A DNA stretch of 42,709 bases, from positions 1-42,709 of the forward strand of contig JBBIUI010000007.1 of assembly GCA_037440385.1 (NCBI GenBank), written 5' to 3'. A program made the position numbers and the translations under genes. The DNA is from CG2-30-68-42 sp037440385 (GTDB taxonomy: Bacteria > Pseudomonadota > Gammaproteobacteria > Burkholderiales > Rhodocyclaceae). Below, piece by piece: positions 26,881 to 34,689 of this stretch (within the stretch, counting starts at the first letter, position 1; the number at the start of each line of letters is the position of its first letter). Below the pieces are notes generated by a model that saw only the letters and a list, made by a program, of their open reading frames with translations, searched no databases and had not been told where the DNA came from.

Positions 26881-26965
26881 TGGTGCGAAGGGCGGGACTC
26901 GAACCCGCATGCCGTGGGGCGCTGGAACCTAAATCCAGTGCGTCTGCCAATTCCGCCACCTTCGC
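26881..26965 (-). tRNA. tRNA-Leu (TAG)
   Basis: An 85-nt type II tRNA with encoded CCA. Acceptor stem GCGAAGG/CCTTCGC; anticodon stem CTGGA/TCCAG around loop TTTAGGT, anticodon TAG; a long variable arm (CGCCCCACGGCATG) as expected for leucine; T arm GCGGGTTCGAGTCCCGC. It starts only 17 bp after the galE stop on the same strand. An extended -10-like TGATAGGAT lies in that short gap. Confidence 0.97.
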
Positions 26966-26982
26966 GGCGAGCGCGAATCCTA

Positions 26983-27990
26983 TCACGCGCGAACGTGCGT
27001 CGCGCCCGGGTCGCCGGAGGCGGTCCGCCCGCGCTCCCAGGCCCAGGCATGAGCGAGGATCGTGTCGAGCGCAGCGTATCGCGGCTGCCAGCCGAGCACG
27101 CTGCGCGCGCGGGTCGAGTCGGCCACGAGCCGCGCGGGATCGCCGTCGCGCCGCGGCGCATCGATGACCTTCACGGCGCGCCCGGTCACCCGCCTCGCGG
27201 TGTCGATGACTTCCTGCACGGAGTAGCCGTTGCCGTTACCCAGATTGAACGCCGTGCTCGATCCGCCCGCGCGCAGATATTCGAGCGCCAGCAGGTGTGC
27301 CTGGCACAGGTCGGCGACGTGGATGTAGTCGCGCACGCAGGTACCGTCGCGCGTATCGTAGTCGCGTCCGAACACGCTGACCGCATCGCGCCGGCCGGAG
27401 GCCACCTGCAGCACGAGCGGGATCAGGTGCGTCTCGGGCTCGTGCCGCTCACCCAGTCGTCCGTCCGGGTCGGCTCCCGCCGCATTGAAGTAGCGCAGCG
27501 CCACGGATCTCAACCCGCAGGCGCGGTCGAGATCTTCCAGCGTGCGCTCGACCATCCGCTTCGAGCGACCGTAAGGATTGATCGGGTCGGCGGGATGCGC
27601 CTCGTCGATCGGCACGCGCCGAGGCTCGCCGAAGATCGCCGCGCTGGACGAGAAGATGAAGTGCGACACGCCGTGGGCGAGCATCGCCTCGAGCAGGTTC
27701 AGCGTGTTCGCGTAGTTGTTGCGGTAATACTTCAGCGGATCCCGGACCGACTCGCCGACCTGGATGAAGGATGCGAAATGCATCACCGCGTCGAAGCGCC
27801 CTGCCGAGAACAGGCCGTCGAGCGCGCGGCGATCGGCCAGATCGGCCTCCACCAGGGTGCCCGAGCGCACCGCGTCGCGGTAGCCGCCCGAAAGGTTGTC
27901 GAGCGTGACGACCTCATGACCGGCCTGCGCGCACAGCTCGACCATGTGCGAGCCGATGTAGCCGGCCCCGCCCGCGATCAGCAGCCTCAT
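26983..27990 (-). CDS. galE: UDP-glucose 4-epimerase
   Basis: Interconverts UDP-glucose and UDP-galactose in the cytosol, supplying galactose for polysaccharide. The 335-residue extended short-chain dehydrogenase has the NAD-binding GGAGYIGSH at residues 7-15, catalytic Ser in SSSAAIFGEP, and the Tyr-x3-Lys of NPYGRSKRMVE. FNLGNGNGYSVQEV near the C-terminal part is the GalE signature. I chose the ATG at 27990 (MRLLIAGG), the usual beginning; an in-frame ATG at 28002 adds four residues. It follows manC closely, within the nucleotide-sugar cluster, and precedes tRNA-Leu. Confidence 0.95.
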   Translation of the reverse strand: MRLLIAGGAGYIGSHMVELCAQAGHEVVTLDNLSGGYRDAVRSGTLVEADLADRRALDGLFSAGRFDAVMHFASFIQVGESVRDPLKYYRNNYANTLNLLEAMLAHGVSHFIFSSSAAIFGEPRRVPIDEAHPADPINPYGRSKRMVERTLEDLDRACGLRSVALRYFNAAGADPDGRLGERHEPETHLIPLVLQVASGRRDAVSVFGRDYDTRDGTCVRDYIHVADLCQAHLLALEYLRAGGSSTAFNLGNGNGYSVQEVIDTARRVTGRAVKVIDAPRRDGDPARLVADSTRARSVLGWQPRYAALDTILAHAWAWERGRTASGDPGATHVRA

Positions 27991-28005
27991 GCGCGGCCCC
28001 ATCCG

Positions 28006-29445
28006 TCAGCCGCGGCCATAGCTGTCCTCGAAGCGCACGATGTCGTCCTCGCCCAGATAGCTGCCCGATTGCACCTCGACGATCTCGAGCGGCAGCTTGC
28101 CGGGATTCTCCAGACGGTGCTTGACGCCGAGCGGGATGTAGGCGGATTCGTTCTCGCCGAGCAGAAACACCTCTTCGCCGCGCGTCACGCGCGCGGTCCC
28201 GCGCACGACGACCCAATGCTCGGCGCGATGATGATGCATCTGCAGCGACAGCGTCGCGCCCGGGCTCACGACGATGCGTTTGACCTGGAAGCGCTCGCCG
28301 CGGTCGATGCTGTCGTAATATCCCCAGGGCCGATGGATCTTGCGGTGGGCGGCCACCTCGTCGCGCCCCTCCTGCTTCAGTCGCGCGACGATCGCCTTGA
28401 CGTCCTGGGTTCGGTCCTTTGCGGCGACCATCACCGCATCGGGCGTCTCGACGACGACCACGCCCTCCAGACCCACGCACGCGACGAGTCGCCCCGCGGA
28501 GATCGCGAGGCTGTCGCGCGTCTCGTGCAGCATCACGTCGCCGCTCGCCACGTTGCCCTCACCATCCTTGGCGCTGACCGACCACAGCGCATCCCATGCG
28601 CCGACATCCGACCAGCCAGCGGCGAGCGGTACCACCGCGCCCCGGTCGGCGCCGATCCGTTCCATGACCGCATAGTCGATCGAATCGGCCGGACACGCGG
28701 CGAAGGCAGCGCGCGCGAGGCGCAGGAAATCCCGGTCGCGCTGCGCTCCGGCGAGCGCGTCGCGGCACGCCTGCGCGATGTCGGGCCGCAGCCGCTCGAT
28801 CTCGCCGAGCCAGGCCGAAGCACGCATCACGAAGATGCCGCTGTTCCACAGGTAGCGCCCGGACGCGACGTATTCCTGCGCGCGCTCGAGATCCGGCTTC
28901 TCGACGAAGCGCGCCAGCGCATAGGCGCTGCCCGGCGCGGTGTCCGCAAGCGGCTCGCCGCGCTCGATGTAGCCGTAGCCGGTATGCGCCTCGCCGGGCA
29001 CGACGCCGAAGGTCACCAGCCGGTCGCGTTCGGCGAGCTTCGCGGCGACCTCCACCGCGCGGCGGAAGGCATTCTCATTCGTCATGACGTGGTCGGCAGG
29101 CATCACGACCAGCACGGGATCCTCTCCCGAGGCGCTCGCATGCAGTGCGGCGACCGTCAGCGCAGGCGCGGTGTTGCGGCCGACCGGCTCCAGCATCACG
29201 ACCTGCGCCGGTTGCCCCGCCTCGCGCAATTGCCCGGCGACGACGAAGCGGTATTCCTCGTTCGACACGACGATGGGCGCGCACCCCACCGTGCCACCGC
29301 TCTCGCCCGCGAGACGCAGCGCGGTCGCCTGCAGCATCGTGGTCGATCCCGACAGCGCCAGCAACTGCTTGGGATACTGCTCGCGCGAGGCCGGCCACAG
29401 GCGCGTGCCCGAACCGCCGCACAGGATGACGGGTTGAATCACCAC
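28006..29445 (-). CDS. manC: Mannose-1-phosphate guanylyltransferase / mannose-6-phosphate isomerase
   Basis: Bifunctional type II enzyme (ManC/CpsB/AlgA/XanB type) making GDP-mannose, the precursor of GDP-fucose made by Gmd and Fcl. The 479-residue protein has the nucleotidyltransferase signature GGSGTRLWPASREQYPKQ at about 10-27 and a C-terminal cupin isomerase domain with LQMHHHRAEHWVVVRGTA. The start codon is GTG at 29445, immediately followed by another GTG; AGGAG lies 7 nt before the first. It sits 13 bp after rfbD and 15 bp before galE on the same strand. Confidence 0.95.
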   Translation of the reverse strand: MVIQPVILCGGSGTRLWPASREQYPKQLLALSGSTTMLQATALRLAGESGGTVGCAPIVVSNEEYRFVVAGQLREAGQPAQVVMLEPVGRNTAPALTVAALHASASGEDPVLVVMPADHVMTNENAFRRAVEVAAKLAERDRLVTFGVVPGEAHTGYGYIERGEPLADTAPGSAYALARFVEKPDLERAQEYVASGRYLWNSGIFVMRASAWLGEIERLRPDIAQACRDALAGAQRDRDFLRLARAAFAACPADSIDYAVMERIGADRGAVVPLAAGWSDVGAWDALWSVSAKDGEGNVASGDVMLHETRDSLAISAGRLVACVGLEGVVVVETPDAVMVAAKDRTQDVKAIVARLKQEGRDEVAAHRKIHRPWGYYDSIDRGERFQVKRIVVSPGATLSLQMHHHRAEHWVVVRGTARVTRGEEVFLLGENESAYIPLGVKHRLENPGKLPLEIVEVQSGSYLGEDDIVRFEDSYGRG

Positions 29446-29458
29446 TTCGGCACTCCTA

Positions 29459-30379
29459 TCAGGTCGTCGGCCGCCACCGGCCGGAGGACAGCAGCTCTTC
29501 GAGACACAGCCCGAGTCCGATCCGCCAGTCCGGAACCTCGATCCCGAAGCGCCGGCGCACCTGCGCGCAGTCCAGTCGCGAATTCGCCGGACGGCGCGCA
29601 GGCAGCGGATAGTCGCCCGTTGCGATCGGCACGACCTCGCGTGCCTTCAGATCGATCGACGGGTCGATGCGCCGCGCCTGCGCCAGGATCGCGCTGGCGA
29701 AGCCGTGCCAGCTCGTCTCGCCGCCCGCGCTGAGATGAAACAGCCCGCTCGCGAAGGTTCGCGCGGCGCGCTCGGCGAGTGCCCGCGCGAGGATCTGCGC
29801 GCTCGCCTCGGCCAGGTAGCGTGCCCAGGTCGGCGCGCCGATCTGGTCCGCGACCACGCGCAACCGTTCGCGCTCGGTCGCCAGCCGCAGGATCGTGCGC
29901 AGGAAGTTCCCGCCGCGCGCCGCGTAGACCCAGCTCGTGCGCAGGATCAGGTGATCGGCGGCACCGGCCTGGATGGCCCGCTCGCCGGCGAGCTTGGTCG
30001 CACCATAGACGCCGAGCGGATTGGGGATATCGGTTTCGACATAGGGTTGCGGCTTGGTCCCGTCGAACACGTAATCGGTCGAATAATGGATCAGCAGCGC
30101 GGCGCGGCGCGCGGCCTCCCTCGCGAGCAGCGCAGGTGCCGTCGCATTGATCGCCTCGGCCGCGGCGACCTCGCTCTCGGCGCGATCGACGGCGGTGAAT
30201 GCGGCGGCATTGACGATGACATCGGGCCCCACCCGGTCGAGCGCGCGCACGAGGCCGGGCGCATCGCCGAGATCGAGTTCAGGCTGCTCGAGCGCAACGA
30301 CGTCACCCAGCGGCAGCAGCGTTCGGCGAAGCTCCCACGCGAGCTGGCCGTTGCGCCCCAGCACGACGATGCGGATCAC
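29459..30379 (-). CDS. rfbD: dTDP-4-dehydrorhamnose reductase
   Basis: Final step of dTDP-L-rhamnose synthesis, an NAD(P)H-dependent reductase of 306 residues. The nucleotide-binding motif is GRNGQLA near the start; STDYVFDG and the catalytic Tyr-x3-Lys in YGATKLAGE are canonical, and RTSWVYAARGGNFL follows. The start is GTG at 30379, with GGAGG 8 nt upstream; this GTG overlaps the rfbC stop as GTGA, so rfbC and rfbD are coupled. The open frame extends further upstream, but that part is antisense-free overlap with rfbC in another frame and not conserved. Confidence 0.95.
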   Translation of the reverse strand: MIRIVVLGRNGQLAWELRRTLLPLGDVVALEQPELDLGDAPGLVRALDRVGPDVIVNAAAFTAVDRAESEVAAAEAINATAPALLAREAARRAALLIHYSTDYVFDGTKPQPYVETDIPNPLGVYGATKLAGERAIQAGAADHLILRTSWVYAARGGNFLRTILRLATERERLRVVADQIGAPTWARYLAEASAQILARALAERAARTFASGLFHLSAGGETSWHGFASAILAQARRIDPSIDLKAREVVPIATGDYPLPARRPANSRLDCAQVRRRFGIEVPDWRIGLGLCLEELLSSGRWRPTT

Positions 30380-30921
30380 GCGAACACCTCCGCTTGCCGA
30401 AGCGGCAGCCCTTTCGCATCCTTCGCCGAGAGCACCGGATCGCCCTCCAGCGGCCACGCGATGCCCAGCTCCGGGTCGTTCCACAGGATGCAGCGCTCGT
30501 CGCGCGGCGAATAGAAGTCGGTGGTCTTGTAGAAAAAGTCCACGGTGTCGGTGAGCACCAGGAAGCCGTGCGCAAAGCCCGGCGGGATCCACAGCATCCG
30601 CTGGTTTTCGTCGGACAGCTCGACGCCGAGCGCGCGCCCGAACGTCGCCGAGCTGCGGCGGATATCGACGGCGACGTCGAACACTGCGCCGCGTGAGGCC
30701 CGCACCAGCTTGCCCTGCGGATGGTCGATCTGGTAATGCAGCCCGCGCAACACGCCCCTGACCGAGCGCGAATGGTTGTCCTGCACGAACTCCGCCGTGA
30801 TGCCGGCGACATCGGCCAGCACGCGCCGGTTGTAGCTCTCGAGGAAAAAGCCGCGCGCATCACCGAAGACTTTCGGCTCCAGGATCAGCACGTCGGCGAT
30901 CGCGGTCGGGATGACGTTCAT
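30376..30921 (-). CDS. rfbC: dTDP-4-dehydrorhamnose 3,5-epimerase
   Basis: Cupin-fold epimerase, third step of dTDP-L-rhamnose synthesis. The 181-residue length is normal. Diagnostic segments are EPKVFGDARGFFLESYN, RGLHYQ with the catalytic histidine, GKLVRASRGAVFDVAVDIR, and WIPPGFAHGFLVL. The ATG at 30921 gives MNVIPTAIADV, the usual family start. It is separated from rfbA by 348 bp that carry an array of palindromic repeats, and overlaps rfbD by 4 nt. Confidence 0.95.
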   Translation of the reverse strand: MNVIPTAIADVLILEPKVFGDARGFFLESYNRRVLADVAGITAEFVQDNHSRSVRGVLRGLHYQIDHPQGKLVRASRGAVFDVAVDIRRSSATFGRALGVELSDENQRMLWIPPGFAHGFLVLTDTVDFFYKTTDFYSPRDERCILWNDPELGIAWPLEGDPVLSAKDAKGLPLRQAEVFA

Positions 30922-30953
30922 GCGGGCTATCGCTCTACGAAATCGCGCCGAAA

Positions 30954-31138
30954 GAGATTGCTTCGTCGCCGCGCTCCTCGCAATGACCGAGGAGAACCGA
31001 GGGGAACGAAGCCCGACGAAGTCCGGGAGTCCGTCATTGCGAAAAGGCCGGAGGCCGGCGAAGCAAGCCCGCGCGAAGCGCGCCGCGTCCACCCGGCATG
31101 CCAGGAGACTGCTTCGTCGCCGCGCCGCTCGCGACGAC
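30954..31138. repeat. Array of palindromic intergenic repeats between rfbC and rfbA
   Basis: The 348-bp gap 30922-31269 has no credible gene. It holds three related units: 30954-30987 (GAGATTGCTTCGTCGCCGCG to CAATGAC), an inverted copy at 31033-31066 (GTCATTGCGA to GAAGCAA), and a degenerate direct copy at 31105-31138 (GAGACTGCTTCGTCGCCGCG to GACGAC). From memory, the pairing CATTGCGA / GAAGCAAT marks a dispersed repeat found between genes in many bacterial genomes. The first two units can fold into a large hairpin. Positions 31139-31269 look like a further decayed copy plus the end of rfbA. Confidence 0.75.
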
Positions 31139-31269
31139 GGGGAGCTCGACGCACCGCCGGGCGAAACGCCGCATCGCGTGGTTCCTGCTCCGTGTACCGT
31201 TGCGGCCGCGCCCCGGCGGCTGGCTGCGACGAACGATGTCGCGCTCGTCGCGGCCGGGAGCGCTTCGCA

Positions 31270-32154
31270 TCACAACCCCCCTTCTTCGAGCAGTCCGAGC
31301 AGATAGCGCCCGTACTCGTTCTTTTTCATCGGGTCGGCCAGCCGGCGCAACTGTTCGGCATCGATGTAGCCCATGCGGAACGCGATCTCCTCGGGACAGG
31401 CGATTTTCAGTCCCTGGCGCTTCTCCACGGTCTGGATGAACTGCGAGGCCTCGATCAGCGACTCGTGCGTGCCGGTGTCCAGCCACGCATGGCCGCGGCC
31501 CATGACGTTGACCTCCAGCTCGCCCCATTCGAGATAGCGCCGGTTGACGTCGGTGATCTCCAGTTCGCCGCGCGCCGAGGGCCTCAGCGATGCTGCGATG
31601 TCGATCACGCGCCGGTCGTAGAAGTACAGGCCCGTCACCGCATAGCGCGAGCGCGGCCGGGCAGGCTTCTCTTCGATCCCCACGGCATGACCGCTGGCAT
31701 CGAGCTCGACCACGCCGTAGCGCTCGGGGTCCTGCACGCGGTACGCGAACACCGTCGCGCCGCGGCTTCGGTTTGCGGCGCGACGCAGATCGTCCGCGAG
31801 CTCGTGTCCGTAAAAGACGTTGTCTCCCAGCACCAGCACGGGATCGGCTCGGTCGATGAAGTCGCGGCCGATCAGGAAAGCCTGCGCGAGCCCCTCGGGA
31901 GCGTGCTGCACCGCGTAGGAGAAGTCCATCCCCCACCGGCTGCCGTCGCCCAGGAGCTGCTCGAAGCGCGGCGTGTCCTGGGGCGTGGAGATCACCAGCA
32001 CCTCGCGGATGCCCGCCAGCATCAGCACCGCCAGCGGGTAGTAGATCATCGGCTTGTCATAGATCGGCAACAGCTGCTTGGACACCACCGAGGTGACCGG
32101 ATACAGCCGCGTGCCGGAGCCTCCGGCGAGCACGATGCCTTTGCGATGTGTCAT
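31270..32154 (-). CDS. rfbA: Glucose-1-phosphate thymidylyltransferase
   Basis: First step of dTDP-L-rhamnose synthesis: joins dTTP and glucose-1-phosphate. The 294 residues are the family length. The signature GGSGTRLYPVT is at about 11-21, followed by SKQLLPIYDKPMIYYPL; VLGDNVFYGHEL and GHAWLDTGTHESL are the metal and sugar-binding regions. The ATG at 32154 gives MTHRKGIVLAGG. It lies 43 bp after rfbB on the same strand; a repeat array separates it from rfbC. Confidence 0.96.
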   Translation of the reverse strand: MTHRKGIVLAGGSGTRLYPVTSVVSKQLLPIYDKPMIYYPLAVLMLAGIREVLVISTPQDTPRFEQLLGDGSRWGMDFSYAVQHAPEGLAQAFLIGRDFIDRADPVLVLGDNVFYGHELADDLRRAANRSRGATVFAYRVQDPERYGVVELDASGHAVGIEEKPARPRSRYAVTGLYFYDRRVIDIAASLRPSARGELEITDVNRRYLEWGELEVNVMGRGHAWLDTGTHESLIEASQFIQTVEKRQGLKIACPEEIAFRMGYIDAEQLRRLADPMKKNEYGRYLLGLLEEGGL

Positions 32155-32197
32155 CTGCGAACGAGCAAGGGTTGCCCCGGCGATGGTACGGCAGCAC

Positions 32198-33256
32198 TCA
32201 GCGGCCGGCGTAGTTTTTCTCGATCCACTCGTGGTAGGCGCCCGATTGCACGTCGCGCACCCAGTCCTGGTGCGCGAGATACCAGCGCACCGTCGCGCGG
32301 ATGCCGCTCGCGAAGGTCTCGGCAGGCTTCCAGCCCAGCTCGCGCTCGATCTTGCGCGCGTCGATCGCATAACGCCTGTCGTGTCCGGGCCGGTCTGCGA
32401 CATGCGTGATGAGCCGTTCGTGCGGCGCCGAGGCCGGATGCAGTTCGTCGAGCAGCGCGCAGATCGCCCGGACGACCTCGATGTTCGCCATCTCGTTCCA
32501 GCCGCCGATGTTGTAGGTCTCGCCGACGCGCCCGCGCGCGAGCACTTCGCGAATGGCCGCGCAGTGATCGCCGACATACAGCCAGTCGCGCACGTTCATG
32601 CCGTCGCCATAGACCGGCAGCGGCCTGCCCGCGAGCGCATTGCCGATGACGAGCGGGATCAGCTTCTCGGGGAACTGGAACGGCCCGTAGTTGTTCGAGC
32701 AGTGGGTCGTCACCGCCGGCAGGCCGTAGGTGTGGTGATAGGCGCGCACCAGGTGATCGGAGGCCGCCTTCGAAGCCGAGTACGGGCTGTTCGGCCGGCA
32801 GGCGTCGGTCTCGCGAAACGGCGGGTCGTCCTTTGCGAGCGAGCCATAGACCTCGTCGGTCGACACGTGCAGGAAACGGAAGCGCCCGCGCCCGCCCTCG
32901 TCGAGCCCGCTCCAGTAGGCACGCGCCGCCTCCAGCAGCACGAACGTGCCGTCGATGTTGGTCCGGATGAACTGCGCCGGACCGTGGATCGAGCGATCGA
33001 CGTGGCTCTCCGCGGCGAAATGCACGATCGCGCGCGGCGCGTGCTGCGCGAGCAGCCGCTCGAGCAGATCGGCGTCCAGGATGTCCCCGCGCACGAAACG
33101 GTGACGCGCATCGCCCTCGATCGCGCGCAGGTTGCCGAGATTGCCGGCGTAGGTCAGCTTGTCGAGATTGACGACCGGCTCGCCACCCGCGGCCAGCCAG
33201 TCGATCACGAAGTTCGAGCCGATGAAGCCGGCGCCACCCGTCACCAGGATGCTCAT
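32198..33256 (-). CDS. rfbB: dTDP-glucose 4,6-dehydratase
   Basis: Second step of dTDP-L-rhamnose synthesis, an NAD-dependent extended short-chain dehydrogenase of 352 residues. It begins MSILVTGGAGFIGSNFVIDW; HFAAESHVDRSI and the active-site STDEVYGSL are typical, with catalytic YSASKAASDHL. The C-terminal part has YAIDARKIERELGWKP. It is followed by rfbA after 43 bp. A 54-bp gap separates it from the VanZ-like gene upstream, so a promoter here is possible but none was recognised. Confidence 0.96.
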   Translation of the reverse strand: MSILVTGGAGFIGSNFVIDWLAAGGEPVVNLDKLTYAGNLGNLRAIEGDARHRFVRGDILDADLLERLLAQHAPRAIVHFAAESHVDRSIHGPAQFIRTNIDGTFVLLEAARAYWSGLDEGGRGRFRFLHVSTDEVYGSLAKDDPPFRETDACRPNSPYSASKAASDHLVRAYHHTYGLPAVTTHCSNNYGPFQFPEKLIPLVIGNALAGRPLPVYGDGMNVRDWLYVGDHCAAIREVLARGRVGETYNIGGWNEMANIEVVRAICALLDELHPASAPHERLITHVADRPGHDRRYAIDARKIERELGWKPAETFASGIRATVRWYLAHQDWVRDVQSGAYHEWIEKNYAGR

Positions 33257-33310
33257 GACATTTGTTCGCGCGGATCGAGGCGACGGATGCCGCCTTTCGA
33301 AGTCGCGCAA

Positions 33311-33688
33311 TTATAGGCCGCGTCCCGGCGGCCGACCCGTTACGCGCATCACGCGCGCGCGCAACGCGCCGGCCCAGCCGAGCACGAACGCCATCGCACC
33401 CAGATCGGTGAAGAAATCCCCCCAGTCCGCGCTGCGTCCCGGCAGATCGAGCTGGCGCAGTTCGTCGAAGGCCGCAAATGCAGCCACGGCGAGCGCCACC
33501 GGCCACAGCCTCGGCCAGGCTCCGAGTGCGAGCGCGACGCTCAGCGACGCGAACACCGCGAAGTGCGCGAGCTTGTCCCACGGCGCCGGGATCAGCCCCG
33601 CCGCCACCGGCTGCGCGTTGAACCAGGTCAGCGCCGCCATCAGCGCAGCCGCTCCCGCCAGCGACGCCAGCCGCAGCGCCCGGCTCAA
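33311..33688 (-). CDS. VanZ-like small membrane protein
   Basis: Integral membrane protein of 125 residues of the VanZ-like family, with about four hydrophobic segments (roughly 6-22, 44-60, 62-76 and 96-112). The family fingerprint is visible as WDKLAHFAVFASLS and DELRQLDLPGRSADWGDF followed by an aspartate-glycine helix. Function is not established; VanZ-like proteins often accompany exopolysaccharide and PEP-CTERM loci. The best start is TTG at 33688, overlapping the fcl stop as TTGA. No ATG lies in a suitable place, so the gene is easily missed or given a long false N-terminus inside fcl. Confidence 0.8.
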   Translation of the reverse strand: MSRALRLASLAGAAALMAALTWFNAQPVAAGLIPAPWDKLAHFAVFASLSVALALGAWPRLWPVALAVAAFAAFDELRQLDLPGRSADWGDFFTDLGAMAFVLGWAGALRARVMRVTGRPPGRGL

Positions 33689-34677
33689 GCGCCCGTCCCC
33701 GGCTGGCGGGCAAGGAAATCCGCATAGGCATGCCTCAGACCCTCGTCGAGGCCCACCCGCGGCTTCCAGCCGAGCGCATCGAGCCGGCTCACGTCGAGCA
33801 GCTTGCGCGGCGTGCCGTCGGGGCGCGACGCATCGAAGACGATCTCGCCCTCGTAACCGACTGCGCGCTTCACGGCATGCGCGAGCTGCGCGATCGTCAG
33901 ATCCTCGCCGCAGCCGATATTGACGAGCGGCGGCTCGAAGCGGCCCGTGCGCGATTCGTCGCTGCCGAGCAGGCGGGCGTAGGCGTCCTCGGGCAGGTTC
34001 ATCAGCATCACGCATGCGCGTGCCATGTCGTCGCTGTACAGGAACTCGCGGCGCGGCGATCCGCTACCCCACACCGTCACCCGCGGCTCGCCGGCGCACT
34101 TCGCCTCGTGGAATCTGCGGATCAGCCCGGGGATGACATGCGAGTGATCCGGATCGTAATCGTCGCCCGGCCCGTACAGGTTGGTCGGCATCACCGCGAG
34201 GAACCGCGTGCCGTACTGCCGGTTGTAGCTCCAGCACATCTCGATGCCGGCGATCTTCGCCAGCGCATAGGCGCGATTGGTCGGCTCGAGCGGCCCGGTC
34301 AGCAGATACGGCTCGCGCAACGGCTGCGGCGCGAGTCTCGGATAGATGCACGACGAACCGAGGAACAGCAGCCGGCTCACGCCCGCGCGCCACGCCTCGT
34401 GCAACACATGGGTCTGGATCAGCAGGTTCTCGCGGATGAACTCGGCGGGATGGGTGTCGTTGGCGAGGATGCCGCCCACACGCGCGGCGGCGAGAAAGAC
34501 GTATTGCGGCCGCTCGCGCTCGAAGAAGGCCCGGGTCGCCACCGCATCGGTCAGATCGAGCTCGGCATGCGTGCGCACGACGAGGTTCGCGAAGCCGGCC
34601 GCGCGCAGGCAGCGCAGCAGCGCCGAGCCGACCAGGCCGCGATGGCCGGCGACATGGATGCGCTCATCGGTTCTCAT
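33685..34677 (-). CDS. fcl: GDP-L-fucose synthase
   Basis: Bifunctional epimerase-reductase (WcaG) turning GDP-4-keto-6-deoxymannose into GDP-L-fucose. The 330 residues include the NADP-binding AGHRGLVGSAL at about 9-19, AAARVGGILAN, LGSSCIYPRLAPQPLRE with the catalytic serine, and the Tyr-x3-Lys in YALAKIAG. NLYGPGDDYDPDHSHVIP is a family signature. GAGGGG is about 9 nt before the ATG at 34677. It follows gmd by 12 bp and overlaps the VanZ-like gene by 4 nt. Confidence 0.96.
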   Translation of the reverse strand: MRTDERIHVAGHRGLVGSALLRCLRAAGFANLVVRTHAELDLTDAVATRAFFERERPQYVFLAAARVGGILANDTHPAEFIRENLLIQTHVLHEAWRAGVSRLLFLGSSCIYPRLAPQPLREPYLLTGPLEPTNRAYALAKIAGIEMCWSYNRQYGTRFLAVMPTNLYGPGDDYDPDHSHVIPGLIRRFHEAKCAGEPRVTVWGSGSPRREFLYSDDMARACVMLMNLPEDAYARLLGSDESRTGRFEPPLVNIGCGEDLTIAQLAHAVKRAVGYEGEIVFDASRPDGTPRKLLDVSRLDALGWKPRVGLDEGLRHAYADFLARQPGTGA

Positions 34678-34689
34678 CGCTGCCGCCCC

